A stretch of DNA of 64,000 nucleotides, from assembly GCF_900100275.1 (NCBI RefSeq), contig NZ_FNET01000027.1, forward strand, positions 36,322-100,321. Reading direction: 5' to 3'. A model generated the notes under the pieces. That model searched no databases and was not told where the DNA came from. It was given only the letters and a program-made list of their open reading frames with translations. The position numbers and the translations under genes are program-made. This document shows positions 34,412 through 44,415 of this stretch, piece after piece; the first letter of the stretch is position 1; each line of letters begins with the position of its first letter. The DNA is from Lentzea albidocapillata subsp. violacea (GTDB lineage: Bacteria; Actinomycetota; Actinomycetes; Mycobacteriales; Pseudonocardiaceae).

Positions 34412-36022
34412 TCAGGCGCGCCTGGAGGCCAGCGACGCACTCAACGCCGCCGCCGCGCCGAGAACACCACAGGTGAGCGCGACGGACATCGTCGGCTCGT
34501 GCTTGAGCAACACCGACACCAGCAGCCACACGGCCAGCCCGAGGCCGAGGCCGAGCGGCACCGACGCGATCACCGCCGCCATGCCGGTCTGCCGCCGCCG
34601 CAACGCCCGCAGGTTCGACTCCAGGTACGCGAACGTGAACAGCAGCAGCAACGCCGAACCGGTGCCCATGAGGCTCAGCCACGGCGTCCGGCTGGACTCC
34701 AGCAGAAACGGCGGCTGCTCGTCGACCTGGGCCGTCACGACGCCGCCGATGATCCACCGCGCCGCGCCGGGCAGCACGAACCCTTCGGGCCCGGGCGCCG
34801 GCACGTCCGCGAGCGGAATCCCGGCCGCCGTCACGACCAGATGCGTGCCTTCGACCTTCACGGGATCCGCGAGGTCCATCTCGATGGTCGTCGCGGGCGG
34901 GTTGCCGGTCGCCACGAACGGCACCACGGCCATCGCGATCAACGCGAGCGCCGCCACCAGCCACAACGCCCACGGCGTCGACGGCGGCTTGATCACCTGC
35001 GAAGCGGGTACCAGCGTGCTGCTGCCGCTCAGGCGCGCGGCGGGGATCGGGTCGACCAGCGTGGCCCGGATCCGCTGTCCCGTGAGCGTGACCGTCTCGC
35101 GTTCCGGCACGGGCCGCAGCGACGGACGTGTGGACGACGCCGACACCTGCGGTGCGAGGTGCACGGGAATACCCAGGCGCACGAGCCAGTCCGGGCCGAA
35201 CAGCTGGCCCGCCGCGCCCGCCAGGTCGATCGCGAACGTCTCGGCGTTGCGGTAGCGCGCGTCGGGCTCCCGCGCGATGCTGCGCATCACCACGCCGGCC
35301 AGGGGTTCCGGCACCTTCGGCAACGGCCGCGGTTCCTGGAACACCCGCTTCTGGATCATCGCGATCGGGCCGCCGCCGCGTTCGAACGGCAGGTCGCCGC
35401 ACAGCAGTTCGTAGAGCATCGTGCCGGTCGCGTAGACGTCGGCCGCGGGCGACAGGGCGTTGCCCATCGCCTGCTCCGGCGCGATGTAGGCGGGCGTGCC
35501 GAGCACCGCGCCGCCGTGCGTCACGAGCGTCGCACCCTCCGACACGACCTGGGAGATGCCGAAGTCCGCCACCTTCACCACGCCGTTCGAGGTGAAGAGC
35601 AGGTTTTTGGGCTTCACGTCGAGGTGCAGCACGCCGGCCTCGTGCGCCGCGTGCAGCCCGGACAGCGCCGCCAGCACGATCCCGCACGACTGCTGCGCGG
35701 TCAGGCCGTCACCGGAGAACCGCGACCAGACCGTGCCGCCGTCGAGGCGTTCCATCACCAGCAGGTGCTCGCCCTGCTGCCGCACGTAGTCGTAGACCGG
35801 GACGATGTGCGGGTGGTCGAGGCGCGCCAGCAACCGCGCCTCGTGCTCGAAGCGCTCACTCATCCGCGGATCTTCGGCCACGGCGTGCGGCAGCCGTTTG
35901 ATCGCCACGGGACGCCCCAGCTGACGGTGCAGACCGCCGTAGACGACACCCATGCCGCCCTCGCCGATCTGGTCGCCGACGGCGTACTGCGGCAGGGCGG
36001 CGACCACACTGGACAGAGTCAC
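34412..36022 (-). CDS. Ser/Thr protein kinase with C-terminal membrane domain
   Basis: The 536-aa protein has a PknB-type kinase domain in residues 1-270: glycine loop GEGGMGVVYGG near residue 20, VAIKRL Lys, the catalytic loop LHLDVKPKNLLF near residue 133 (HLD instead of HRD, still with the Asp), DFGIS and GTPAYIAPEQ. A Pro/Ser linker leads to a TM at about 320-342, an extracytoplasmic stretch of about 90 residues and three further TM segments. Unlike PknB it has no PASTA domains. Start GTG 36022 overlaps the upstream membrane gene by 4 nt. It probably phosphorylates envelope-linked targets. Confidence 0.88.
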   Translation of the reverse strand: MTLSSVVAALPQYAVGDQIGEGGMGVVYGGLHRQLGRPVAIKRLPHAVAEDPRMSERFEHEARLLARLDHPHIVPVYDYVRQQGEHLLVMERLDGGTVWSRFSGDGLTAQQSCGIVLAALSGLHAAHEAGVLHLDVKPKNLLFTSNGVVKVADFGISQVVSEGATLVTHGGAVLGTPAYIAPEQAMGNALSPAADVYATGTMLYELLCGDLPFERGGGPIAMIQKRVFQEPRPLPKVPEPLAGVVMRSIAREPDARYRNAETFAIDLAGAAGQLFGPDWLVRLGIPVHLAPQVSASSTRPSLRPVPERETVTLTGQRIRATLVDPIPAARLSGSSTLVPASQVIKPPSTPWALWLVAALALIAMAVVPFVATGNPPATTIEMDLADPVKVEGTHLVVTAAGIPLADVPAPGPEGFVLPGAARWIIGGVVTAQVDEQPPFLLESSRTPWLSLMGTGSALLLLFTFAYLESNLRALRRRQTGMAAVIASVPLGLGLGLAVWLLVSVLLKHEPTMSVALTCGVLGAAAALSASLASRRA

Positions 36023-36783
36023 CGTTGAATCCTCACGGTATCCATTTCGGACGGTGGCCGTTGCTCACCGGGGTGCGGCGTCACGTAACCGAGCACGAAC
36101 GCCACCGCGGCCGCACCGATGATGAACGGAATCTCGGCCGTGGGCGACGGCGCCACGAGCCGCAGCACCGACAGCGAGATCACCGCGATCAGCCCGGTCC
36201 CGATACCGGCGGGCAGAAACCGCATGGCCCGCTGCCACCGGTTCGCGGGCAGCCTCCTGCGCGCCAGCGCGATCAGCGCGCCCGCCCACGACAACGCCGT
36301 CAGCACGAGCACGCCCAGCCCGAACGCCCCGTAGACCGACCAGAGCGAGCCCCGGACGTCACCGGTCGTCTCGACGGACGCGATGCTCTCGCGTTGCACG
36401 TCGATGACCTCGACCGTGACCGGAAGGAGACCGATCGCCTGCGAGCCGAGGTCGGTCGGCTCCAGCGGGAACGAACGGGTCTCCGAGGTCTTCGCCGGCA
36501 CGTCGAAGGGAACCGTTGTGTCGTAAGCGAAGAAGGTCAACGCCAGCGCGGTGCCGCTGATCCGCACGGTCTTCACGCGCTGCAGGGTGTTCGTGTTGTT
36601 GCGGACCGTGACCGAGACCTTGGCAGTCTGCGACGGGTCCAGCACCAGGTTCCCTACTCCAACCGGCCTACCGTCCACATCGGCCTCGAGGATCACAGAC
36701 CCGTCCTGTGCGGAAGCCGCGAAGGGAAGCAGCATAATTCCGCACCACAGCAGTAAACCTGCACCGGCCATGCGACGTCTCAC
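36019..36783 (-). CDS. Membrane protein with extracytoplasmic beta-domain, kinase operon partner
   Basis: The 254-aa protein has a signal peptide (MRRRMAGAGLLLWCGIMLLPFAASA), an extracytoplasmic Ig-like beta domain of about 120 residues (SVTVRNNTNTLQRVKTVRISG is an immunoglobulin/NPCBM-like strand pattern), then TM segments at about 145-167, 185-205 and 210-228. Co-translated with the kinase through a 4-nt overlap, it could present an external signal to it; this is inferred. GTG 36783 has TAAGGT 6 nt upstream, giving a leaderless start, and AAGGTG in the same place. Confidence 0.7.
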   Translation of the reverse strand: MRRRMAGAGLLLWCGIMLLPFAASAQDGSVILEADVDGRPVGVGNLVLDPSQTAKVSVTVRNNTNTLQRVKTVRISGTALALTFFAYDTTVPFDVPAKTSETRSFPLEPTDLGSQAIGLLPVTVEVIDVQRESIASVETTGDVRGSLWSVYGAFGLGVLVLTALSWAGALIALARRRLPANRWQRAMRFLPAGIGTGLIAVISLSVLRLVAPSPTAEIPFIIGAAAVAFVLGYVTPHPGEQRPPSEMDTVRIQR

Positions 36784-36789
36784 TAGCGC

Positions 36790-36799
36790 ACCTTAGGTT
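36790..36799. promoter_or_regulatory. Overlapping divergent -10 elements
   Basis: TAAGGT on the minus strand (36790-36795), 6 nt before GTG 36783, and TAGGTT on the plus strand (36794-36799), 18 nt before ATG 36818, share two bases. RNA polymerase cannot occupy both at once, so the kinase operon and the surface protein gene would compete. Confidence 0.45.
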
Positions 36800-36817
36800 C
36801 TGATCCGGGGAGTTGGA

Positions 36818-37705
36818 ATGCGGTCTTTAGGTCTACTCGTGGCTGTAGCAGCCGGTGTTACGGTGCTGGTCGCCACACCTGCGACCGCTCAGCAGCAGAC
36901 GTCGGTGACCGTGAACCCGACCAGCGGTCCTGCGGGCTCTAGCGCGACCTTCACCTGGTCAGGCTTCTACAGATGCAAAGGCACCATGCGCATCAACTGG
37001 GCGGGAAGCGTACTGGCCACCGCACCGTGGGCGGCTAACGGTTCGGTCACCGCGACCATCCCGGCCGGTTCCAAGCCAGCCACGTACAGCTACAACGCAA
37101 CCGACGAGTGTGGCCGGACCGCCTTCGGCAGGTTCACCGTGACCCCGCCGCCGCCGGTCACCACGACGCGGCCGCCCGTCACCACGCAGCCTCCCGTCAC
37201 CAACCCACCGGTGACCAAGCCTCCCGTGACGACCCGTCCCCCGGTCATCACGACCACCACGACTCCCCCGGTGACGACCACGACCACCACCACCACCACG
37301 GACTCGTCGACCCCGCCGTCCTCCTCCACGACCGACGCGCTGACCGACCCCGATGACGGCGTCCTGATCCTGGACAAGGACAACATCCAGCCCGGCGACG
37401 ACCTGACCGCGACCGGCACCGGCTGCCCCAAGGGCGCGAACGTGACGCTGAAGTCGCTGGGCCAGGACGTCGGCAGGACCACGGCCGACGAGAACGGCGA
37501 GTTCCGGTCGCCGGTGCGGTTCGAGAACATCGAGCCCGGCCGTCACAAGGTGCGCGCGGAGTGCGGCATCGTGCTCGTGGGCAACGTGGACGTGACGCTG
37601 TCGAGCTCGTCCGGTGGCACGACCAGCACGCTCGTGGTGCTGTTGTTCTTCCTGCTCGTGGGTGCCGCGATGCTGCGCCGTCAGTTCGCCGGCCTGAGGC
37701 GATAA
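36818..37705 (+). CDS. Membrane-anchored surface protein with Pro/Thr-rich linker
   Basis: The 295-aa protein has a signal peptide to about residue 25, an Ig/TIG-like domain (residues about 27-108) with two Cys (YRCKG, DECGR), a low-complexity Pro-Val-Thr linker (about 109-175, many PPVTT units), a second beta domain (about 183-265, GTGCPKGANVTL, VRAECGIVLVG) and a C-terminal TM with RRQFAGLRR tail. This is the layout of wall-spanning membrane-anchored proteins. The ribosome-binding site GGGGAG lies before ATG 36818. It is divergent from the kinase operon and may be one of its targets or ligands. Confidence 0.75.
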   Translation: MRSLGLLVAVAAGVTVLVATPATAQQQTSVTVNPTSGPAGSSATFTWSGFYRCKGTMRINWAGSVLATAPWAANGSVTATIPAGSKPATYSYNATDECGRTAFGRFTVTPPPPVTTTRPPVTTQPPVTNPPVTKPPVTTRPPVITTTTTPPVTTTTTTTTTDSSTPPSSSTTDALTDPDDGVLILDKDNIQPGDDLTATGTGCPKGANVTLKSLGQDVGRTTADENGEFRSPVRFENIEPGRHKVRAECGIVLVGNVDVTLSSSSGGTTSTLVVLLFFLLVGAAMLRRQFAGLRR

Positions 37706-37712
37706 CGAGAAA

Positions 37713-37753
37713 CGCGAAAGGTCCCCTCTCCGCAGTAGAGGGGACCTTTCGCG
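37713..37753. terminator. Bidirectional terminator between surface protein gene and rbpA
   Basis: A 17-bp perfect stem CGCGAAAGGTCCCCTCT (37713-37729) and its complement (37737-37753) with a 7-nt loop lies between convergent genes. Confidence 0.85.
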
Positions 37754-37774
37754 TGACTACCGAAGATCTGAGCC

Positions 37775-38119
37775 TTACGGCTCTTCGCGCTGGCGGCGCA
37801 GCTTGGCGAGAGCCTCTTCGAGGATCGCCTCGCCGTCCGCGTCGGAGCGCCGCTCCTTCACGTACGCAAGGTGCGTCTTGTACGGCTCGTTGCGCGGAGG
37901 CGCGGGTGGCGTCTGCTCGTCACGACCTGCCGGCAGGCCGCAGCGCGGGCAGTCCCAACTCTCCGGAACGTCCGCCTCGACCGCGAAGGAAGGCCGGGAC
38001 TCGTGACCGTTCGCGCACCAGTACGACACCCGACGACGGGGCGCGGACTCGCCGCGCTCCGACTCACCCATCGGGCCTGCGCCGACGCGGGTACCGCGAA
38101 TCGCGTTACCACCGGACAT
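37775..38119 (-). CDS. rbpA: RNA polymerase-binding protein RbpA
   Basis: The 114-aa protein has the family order: flexible N-tail (MSGGNAIRGTRVGAGPMGESERG), a core with a zinc pair CANGH and CPRCG near residues 35 and 57, basic linker, and a C-terminal sigma-interaction helix region ending RSDADGEAILEEALAKLRRQR. It stabilises open complexes of RNA polymerase with the principal sigma factors. It has its own promoter region between it and secG. It stands alone, facing the surface-protein gene. Confidence 0.97.
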   Translation of the reverse strand: MSGGNAIRGTRVGAGPMGESERGESAPRRRVSYWCANGHESRPSFAVEADVPESWDCPRCGLPAGRDEQTPPAPPRNEPYKTHLAYVKERRSDADGEAILEEALAKLRRQREEP

Positions 38120-38151
38120 CGACCGTTACACCCCCACCAAGTGGTTACCCC

Positions 38152-38167
38152 AAGCCCCTGAGGGCTT
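38152..38167 (-). terminator. Short stem-loop after secG
   Basis: AAGCCC / GGGCTT with a 4-nt loop, 19-34 nt past the secG stop on the minus strand. It lacks a T run, so this is only a candidate. Confidence 0.4.
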
Positions 38168-38185
38168 CTGCCGCTGAACGGAAGA

Positions 38186-38425
38186 TCAGGCTCCGGGGAG
38201 CTTGATCAGCAGCCCGATACCCACGATGGCGATGACCCAGATCGCGCCGACGAAGAGCGTCAGGCGGTCGAGGTTCTTCTCGACAACGGAGGAACCGGAC
38301 AGACTCGACTGCATGCCGCCGCCGAACAGCGAAGAAAGGCCGCCACCACGGCCGCGGTGCAACAGCACCAGCAGCACCAGCAGCACGCTGGAGACGATCA
38401 ACAGGATCTGCAGGAACAGGATCAT
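38186..38425 (-). CDS. secG: Preprotein translocase subunit SecG
   Basis: The 79-aa protein has two TM segments: residues 2-22 (ILFLQILLIVSSVLLVLLVLL) and about 55-76, joined by HRGRGGGLSSLFGGGMQSSLSGSSVVEKNLDRLT, the conserved SecG loop. It is a component of the SecYEG channel. ATG 38425 was chosen; the upstream in-frame extension has no family match. It follows tpiA after 94 nt, the usual actinobacterial order. Confidence 0.95.
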   Translation of the reverse strand: MILFLQILLIVSSVLLVLLVLLHRGRGGGLSSLFGGGMQSSLSGSSVVEKNLDRLTLFVGAIWVIAIVGIGLLIKLPGA

Positions 38426-38519
38426 TTCTTCCTCGCTGTCAGGCAGCCGACGCCATAGAGTACCTGTTCGACTGCCGAACGTGTGCATCCGGTGGGATTA
38501 GGGATTAAGCCAGATCAAC

Positions 38520-39308
38520 TTAGGGTAGAGGCCCGCCGGCAGCCAATGCGCACAGCTTGGTGAATTCGTCCGCCTGAAGGCTGGCACCGCCCACGAGAGC
38601 GCCGTCGATGTCCTTCTGCGCGATCAGTTCACCGATGTTCGACGACTTGACCGAACCGCCGTAGAGCACCCGGACGACCGCCGCGGTCTCCTCGCCGTAC
38701 TTCTCCGCCACGAACGAGCGGACCAGTGAGCACACCTCCTGCGCGTCCGCGGACGACGCGGTGCGGCCGGTGCCGATGGCCCACACGGGCTCGTAGGCGA
38801 ACACGATCTTGGCGACCTGCTCGGCCGTGAAGCCCTGGAGACCGGTCTCCAGCTGCTGGCGCACCAGCTCCAGGTGACCCTTGGCCTCGCGGACGTCGAG
38901 CTTCTCGCCGAAGCAGAAGATCGGGGTGACCTCGACCTTCAGTGCCGCCTTGACCTTGGCGTTGACGATGGCGTCCGTCTCGCCGTGGTACTCGCGCCGC
39001 TCGGAGTGCCCGACGACCACGTAGTGGCAGCCGAGCTTCTTGATCATCAGGCCGGAGACCTCACCGGTGTAGGCACCGGAGTCGTGCTGCGAGATGTCCT
39101 GCGCGCCGTACTTGATCAGCAGCTTGTCGCCGTCGACCAGCGTCTGGATGCTGCGGATGTCGACGAACGGGGGAAGAACGGCGACCTCGACCTTGGCGAA
39201 GTACTTCTCCGGGAGGGAGAAGGCGATCTTCTGCACGAGGCCGATCGCCTCGAGGTGGTTGAGGTTCATCTTCCAGTTGCCCGCGATGAGCGGGAGCCGG
39301 GCTGCCAT
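38520..39308 (-). CDS. tpiA: Triosephosphate isomerase
   Basis: The 262-aa protein has the N-terminal AGNWKMNLNH (Lys active site), the catalytic His in VVGHSERREY near residue 100 and the catalytic Glu in VFAYEPVWAIGTGRTAS near residue 170, then YGGSVKSSN. It interconverts dihydroxyacetone phosphate and glyceraldehyde 3-phosphate. Start ATG 39308 shares one base with the pgk stop, so the genes are coupled. Confidence 0.97.
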   Translation of the reverse strand: MAARLPLIAGNWKMNLNHLEAIGLVQKIAFSLPEKYFAKVEVAVLPPFVDIRSIQTLVDGDKLLIKYGAQDISQHDSGAYTGEVSGLMIKKLGCHYVVVGHSERREYHGETDAIVNAKVKAALKVEVTPIFCFGEKLDVREAKGHLELVRQQLETGLQGFTAEQVAKIVFAYEPVWAIGTGRTASSADAQEVCSLVRSFVAEKYGEETAAVVRVLYGGSVKSSNIGELIAQKDIDGALVGGASLQADEFTKLCALAAGGPLP

Positions 39309-40501
39309 CAGGACTCCAAAACGCTGATGCCGGGGAGTTCCTTGCCCTCAAGGAACTCCAGGGACGCGCCACCGCCGGTGGAGATGTGCGAGAAGCCGTC
39401 CTCGGGCAGGCCCAGCGCACGCACCGCGGCAGCCGAGTCGCCGCCGCCGACGACGGTGAACGCGTCGGACTTCACGAGCGCTTCGGCGACGGCACGGGTG
39501 CCGCCGGCGTAGGTCTCGATCTCGAACACGCCCATCGGGCCGTTCCAGAACACGGTCCTGGCGTCAGCGAGCTTCGACGCGAACAGCTCGCGCGACTTCG
39601 GGCCGATGTCGAGACCCATCTTGTCGGCGGGGATCGAGTCGGTGCCGACGACGTCGTGCTCGACGTTGCCGAACTCGGCCGTGACCAGCACGTCGACCGG
39701 CAGCACGAGCTCGACGCCGCGCTTCTCGGCCTCGGTGAGGAAGCCCTTCACCTGGTCGAGCTGGTCTTCCTGCAGCAGCGACGTGCCGACCTCGTGGCCC
39801 TGGGCCTTGAGGAACGTGTACGCCATGCCGCCGCCGATGAGCAGCCGGTCGACCTTGGCCAGCAGGTTCGCGATGACGCCGAGCTTGTCGGACACCTTCG
39901 CGCCGCCGAGCACCACGACGTACGGGCGCTCCAGGTCGTCGGTGAGCTTCTTGAGGACCTTGAGCTCGGCTTCGACGAGACCGCCGACGTACGCGGGCAG
40001 CTTCTGCGCCACGTCGTAGACCGAGGCCTGCTTGCGGTGCACGACACCGAAGCCGTCGGACACGAACGCGTCCGCGAAGGACGCGAGCTCGTCGGCCAGT
40101 GCCGAACGCTCCGCGTCGTCCTTCGATGTCTCGCGGGCGTCGAAGCGGACGTTCTCCAGCATCACGACGCCACCGTCGGTGAGCGCTCCGACCACGGACG
40201 TGGCGGACGAGCCGACCAGGTCGCTCGCGAGCGCGACCTCGGCGCCGAGCAGCTCACCGAGGCGAGCGGCGGCCGGGGCCAGGGAGAACTTGGGGTCCGG
40301 CTCGCCCTTGGGGCGGCCGAGGTGGGCGGTGACGATCACGCGGGCACCCGCGTCGGCCAGGGCCTTGATCGTCGGCACCGACGCGCGCACGCGGCCGTCG
40401 TCGGTGATCTTGTCGCCGTCGAGGGGGACGTTCAGGTCGGCGCGCACGAGGACGCGCCGACCCGAGACACCCTCGGCGAGCAGGTCGCTGAGAGTCTTCA
40501 C
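39308..40501 (-). CDS. pgk: Phosphoglycerate kinase
   Basis: The 397-aa protein starts at GTG 40501 (VKTLSDLLAEG) with RRVLVRADLNVPL, the PGK signature, near residue 16. The substrate-site HLGRPKGEPDP lies near residue 55, the hinge region ALVVLGGAKVSDKLG-like VVLGGAKVSDK near residue 195, and the nucleotide-site GGGDSAAAV near residue 365. It makes ATP from 1,3-bisphosphoglycerate. It is 17 nt downstream of gap. Confidence 0.97.
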   Translation of the reverse strand: MKTLSDLLAEGVSGRRVLVRADLNVPLDGDKITDDGRVRASVPTIKALADAGARVIVTAHLGRPKGEPDPKFSLAPAAARLGELLGAEVALASDLVGSSATSVVGALTDGGVVMLENVRFDARETSKDDAERSALADELASFADAFVSDGFGVVHRKQASVYDVAQKLPAYVGGLVEAELKVLKKLTDDLERPYVVVLGGAKVSDKLGVIANLLAKVDRLLIGGGMAYTFLKAQGHEVGTSLLQEDQLDQVKGFLTEAEKRGVELVLPVDVLVTAEFGNVEHDVVGTDSIPADKMGLDIGPKSRELFASKLADARTVFWNGPMGVFEIETYAGGTRAVAEALVKSDAFTVVGGGDSAAAVRALGLPEDGFSHISTGGGASLEFLEGKELPGISVLES

Positions 40502-40518
40502 TGACTGTTCGCCCCTGC

Positions 40519-41523
<1,005 letters not shown>

Positions 41524-41561
41524 GACTGACTCCTTGCGTTCAGCTTGGTAGGAACAAGCCC

Positions 41562-41567
41562 ACCCTA
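41562..41567 (-). promoter_or_regulatory. Candidate -10 element of the gap operon
   Basis: TAGGGT on the minus strand with TGACCA 18 nt upstream. The transcript would start near 41555, giving a leader of about 32 nt. Confidence 0.35.
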
Positions 41568-41638
41568 TCTGCCGAACTGCGTCCCTGGTCACAGGGATAG
41601 TGAGTATCTCTTGATCGAGCCAGAAAATCGGCCCCTGA

Positions 41639-41845
41639 CTAGGCCGTTCGGCGGCGCAGCGCGCGGAGCATCCAGAGGTACGCGCTCAGCTCCTCCGCGG
41701 CCTCCGCGGCAGTGCGGCAGGCCTCCGGACCGGTCTCCTGCGCGTCCCCGCCGACGACGGCCGTGATCCGGGCGAGCCACTCGTCGACGACGGCCCGGTC
41801 CTGGGGCGGCACGAGCGACGCCGCCGGTCTGTCCTGTGCTGTCAT
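41639..41845 (-). CDS. Small hypothetical protein
   Basis: A 68-aa ORF from ATG 41845 (MTAQDRPAASLVPPQDRAVVDEWLARI), predicted mostly helical with an alanine/glutamate-rich helix (CRTAAEAAEELSAYLWMLRALRRR). I do not recognise it. It is divergent from the LAL regulator, 91 nt away, and upstream of gap on the same strand. Codon composition fits a gene, but the size leaves doubt. Confidence 0.5.
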   Translation of the reverse strand: MTAQDRPAASLVPPQDRAVVDEWLARITAVVGGDAQETGPEACRTAAEAAEELSAYLWMLRALRRRTA

Positions 41846-41936
41846 GGACCGATCCTGGCGACACCCGGGAGGACCGTTCAATACCCCGAAACAGCGGGTG
41901 TTACGGACCGTTACGCGCCGGGTACGGTCAATGGTC

Positions 41937-44282
41937 ATGACGGCCACCGCCGCCTGCGTGACATGTGGAAACCCGCTTCCCGAAGCGGTCGCGGGCCGAC
42001 GCTACTGCTCCAACGCCTGCCGTCAACGCGCGTACCGCGAACGCAGCTCGGCACGCGAGGACTCCCCGCACGACTCGGCTCTCCCGGCGCCGCTGGACAC
42101 GTTCGTGGGCCGCCGCGAGGAACTGGCCTCGCTGGCACGCGAGACGGCACGTCTCGTCTCGCTGGTCGGTCCGGCGGGCGCCGGCAAGACCAGGCTGGCC
42201 GTCCAGCACGTGGCCAGACGCGCTGACCAGACGTGGTGGGCGGCGTTGGCGCCGGTGTCCGACGCGGTCCAGGCCGTCTACACGGCGGTCGGCGCCCACC
42301 CGTTGCCGAACCGCTCGGTGCGTGACGCGGTGGTCGCCGAGATCGAGCGGCACCGGCGGCCGTTGCTCGTGCTCGACAACTGCGAGCACCTGCTGGCCGA
42401 CGTCGCCGGCGTGGTGTCGGAGCTGCTGGCGTCCTGCCCGCGGCTGCGCGTCCTGGTGACGTCGCGGGAGCCTCTTCGCCTTGCCGGGGAACAGGTCTTC
42501 GCGGTCGGCGAGCTGGAACTGCCACCCGCCGAGGCCGACGTCACCGAGGCCCTGCGTTACGACGCGGTGGTCCTCTTCCGCGATCGCGCGGTGTCGGTGG
42601 ACCGCTCGTTCGAGGTGGACGCCACGAACGTCGCCGACGTCGTCGCAGTGTGCCGTTCCCTGGACGGCATGCCGCTGGCGATCGAACTGGCCGCGCGGCG
42701 CATCACCGTGCTCTCCCCCGCAGACATCCTTGCCCGCCTTGGCGACCGGCTCGCGTTGCTGACCGGCGGGCCGCGCGCCGCCGAGGACCGGCACCGCACG
42801 CTGCGGACCGCGATCGGCTGGAGCTACGACCTGCTGTCGGAGGAGGAGCAGGCGGCGTCACGCCGGCTCGCCGTGCTGGGCGTGCCGTTCGACCTCGGGG
42901 CGGCGAGCGCGGTGTGCGGTGTTCCCGACGCACTGGAACTGCTGACCGGTCTCGAGCAGAAGTCGCTGCTGGTGGTCGACCGGGTCGGCGGCCACACGAC
43001 GTTCCGTCAGCTCGAATCGGTCCGCCTCTACTGCCACGAGCGCGCTATCGCGCACGCCGACATCTCTCTCGTGGCCGACCGTGTCGTCGAGTGGGTGTGT
43101 TCGGTCGTGGAACCGGAGATCTCGTCGTTCTTCCCGTCACCGCCCGTCGTGCTGCGCTTGGACCGCAACGTCGGCCTGCTCGCACTGGCCGCGAAACGCA
43201 CCGCGCAGACCGGCGACTGGTCGCGGCACGCGCTCGCGATCGTCGCGACGGCCTGGACCTCGACCCCGCACGGCCCTCGCGGCGCCACCACCGAACTGCT
43301 GCACCAGGCACTGTCCCGGCCGATGCCACAGGCGTACCGCAGCGTGCTCGCGGTGCTGGCGGCGATGCACCACCGGGTGCGCGGCGGCTGGCACGTGACC
43401 CGCCGGTTCGCCGAGGAGTCGCTGGCGATCGAACGCGCCGACGCCCGCCGCCCCGGCACGACGGCCCGCGCGCTGGAGGTGCTCGCGTCCGCCGAAGCCC
43501 ACACCGGCAACCCCGAGCTGGCCTGGCAACTGTTCGACGAGGCCGCCGCACTCCTGCACGAATCGGACGACAAGCTCGCACGCGCCATCCTGCTGAACTC
43601 CTACGGCTGGACGTTGGTACAGCACGGTTTCGCGGACCGGGCCGCTCCGCTGGTCCGCGAGGCGCTGACGCTGACCCGCCTGATCGGCCTGCCGCACATG
43701 CTGAACCCGGTCCTGCACACAGCAGGCGCGATCGCGTTGGCGCGCAACAGCTTCGCCGAGGCAGTCGACCTGTTCCGCGAGAGCCTCGAAGTAGGTTCCG
43801 AACACCCGATGGACCAGTACTACGACCTGGAAGGGCTCGCACTGGGCTTGGTCGGCGTCGGTTCCGACGACGAACGCGCCCTCTCACTGCTCGTGTCGGC
43901 CGCCGCCGTCCGCACCCGCTACGACTTCCGCGCCGAGCCGTACTGGCAAACGCTGCTGGACGAGGCACGAGCCGTGTGCCGCGAACGCATCACGGCGGCG
44001 CGCCTGCGCGCCGCCGAGTCGGCGGGCGAGCGGATGTCGTTGGCACAGGCCATTTCCTACGCCCTGACCGCGCGCCCGCACGCCGGTGGCGACGGGCTGG
44101 TCTCCGCACGCGAGCTGCACGTGGCGACGCTGGTGGCGGAAGGGCTGACGAACCGGCAGATCGGGCAGCGGCTCGGCATCTCACCGCACACGGTCGCCCG
44201 GCACGTCACGCACGCGCGGTCCAAGCTGGGGCTGCGGTCGCGGGCCCAGCTCGCCGTGTGGGCGGGCCGTCAGACGCCCTGA
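41937..44282 (+). CDS. LAL-type LuxR transcriptional regulator with N-terminal zinc-finger-like motif
   Basis: The protein has 781 aa. Residues 6-35 carry CVTCGNPLPEA and RRYCSNACRQRAYRE, a C-x2-C...C-x3-C zinc-finger-like unit. An AAA/NB-ARC-like ATPase follows (Walker A VGPAGAGKTRLA near residue 79, Walker B RRPLLVLDNCEHLL near residue 142, SREPLRLAGE), then a winged-helix/TPR middle and a C-terminal LuxR helix-turn-helix (EGLTNRQIGQRLGISPHTVARHV near residue 735). LAL regulators control secondary metabolism and catabolic genes. TACGGT (41923-41928) 8 nt before ATG 41937 supports this start; ATG 41931 is also in frame. Confidence 0.88.
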   Translation: MTATAACVTCGNPLPEAVAGRRYCSNACRQRAYRERSSAREDSPHDSALPAPLDTFVGRREELASLARETARLVSLVGPAGAGKTRLAVQHVARRADQTWWAALAPVSDAVQAVYTAVGAHPLPNRSVRDAVVAEIERHRRPLLVLDNCEHLLADVAGVVSELLASCPRLRVLVTSREPLRLAGEQVFAVGELELPPAEADVTEALRYDAVVLFRDRAVSVDRSFEVDATNVADVVAVCRSLDGMPLAIELAARRITVLSPADILARLGDRLALLTGGPRAAEDRHRTLRTAIGWSYDLLSEEEQAASRRLAVLGVPFDLGAASAVCGVPDALELLTGLEQKSLLVVDRVGGHTTFRQLESVRLYCHERAIAHADISLVADRVVEWVCSVVEPEISSFFPSPPVVLRLDRNVGLLALAAKRTAQTGDWSRHALAIVATAWTSTPHGPRGATTELLHQALSRPMPQAYRSVLAVLAAMHHRVRGGWHVTRRFAEESLAIERADARRPGTTARALEVLASAEAHTGNPELAWQLFDEAAALLHESDDKLARAILLNSYGWTLVQHGFADRAAPLVREALTLTRLIGLPHMLNPVLHTAGAIALARNSFAEAVDLFRESLEVGSEHPMDQYYDLEGLALGLVGVGSDDERALSLLVSAAAVRTRYDFRAEPYWQTLLDEARAVCRERITAARLRAAESAGERMSLAQAISYALTARPHAGGDGLVSARELHVATLVAEGLTNRQIGQRLGISPHTVARHVTHARSKLGLRSRAQLAVWAGRQTP

Positions 44283-44415
44283 TCAACTAAAACCCCAGGC
44301 CAGGTGGCTTCGGTTACAAAAGGTCATCAACTGGGGCTGCAGTTGCCGTGACCGGGTTAGCATCCGCGCCTCGAACGCGGAACCGTTCCGCAGCACTCTC
44401 CACGAGGAGTCACCT

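Noticed and set aside
37142..37330. Short direct repeats that might look like a CRISPR or minisatellite
   Set aside because: They encode the Pro-Val-Thr linker of the surface protein; units vary and there are no unique spacers.
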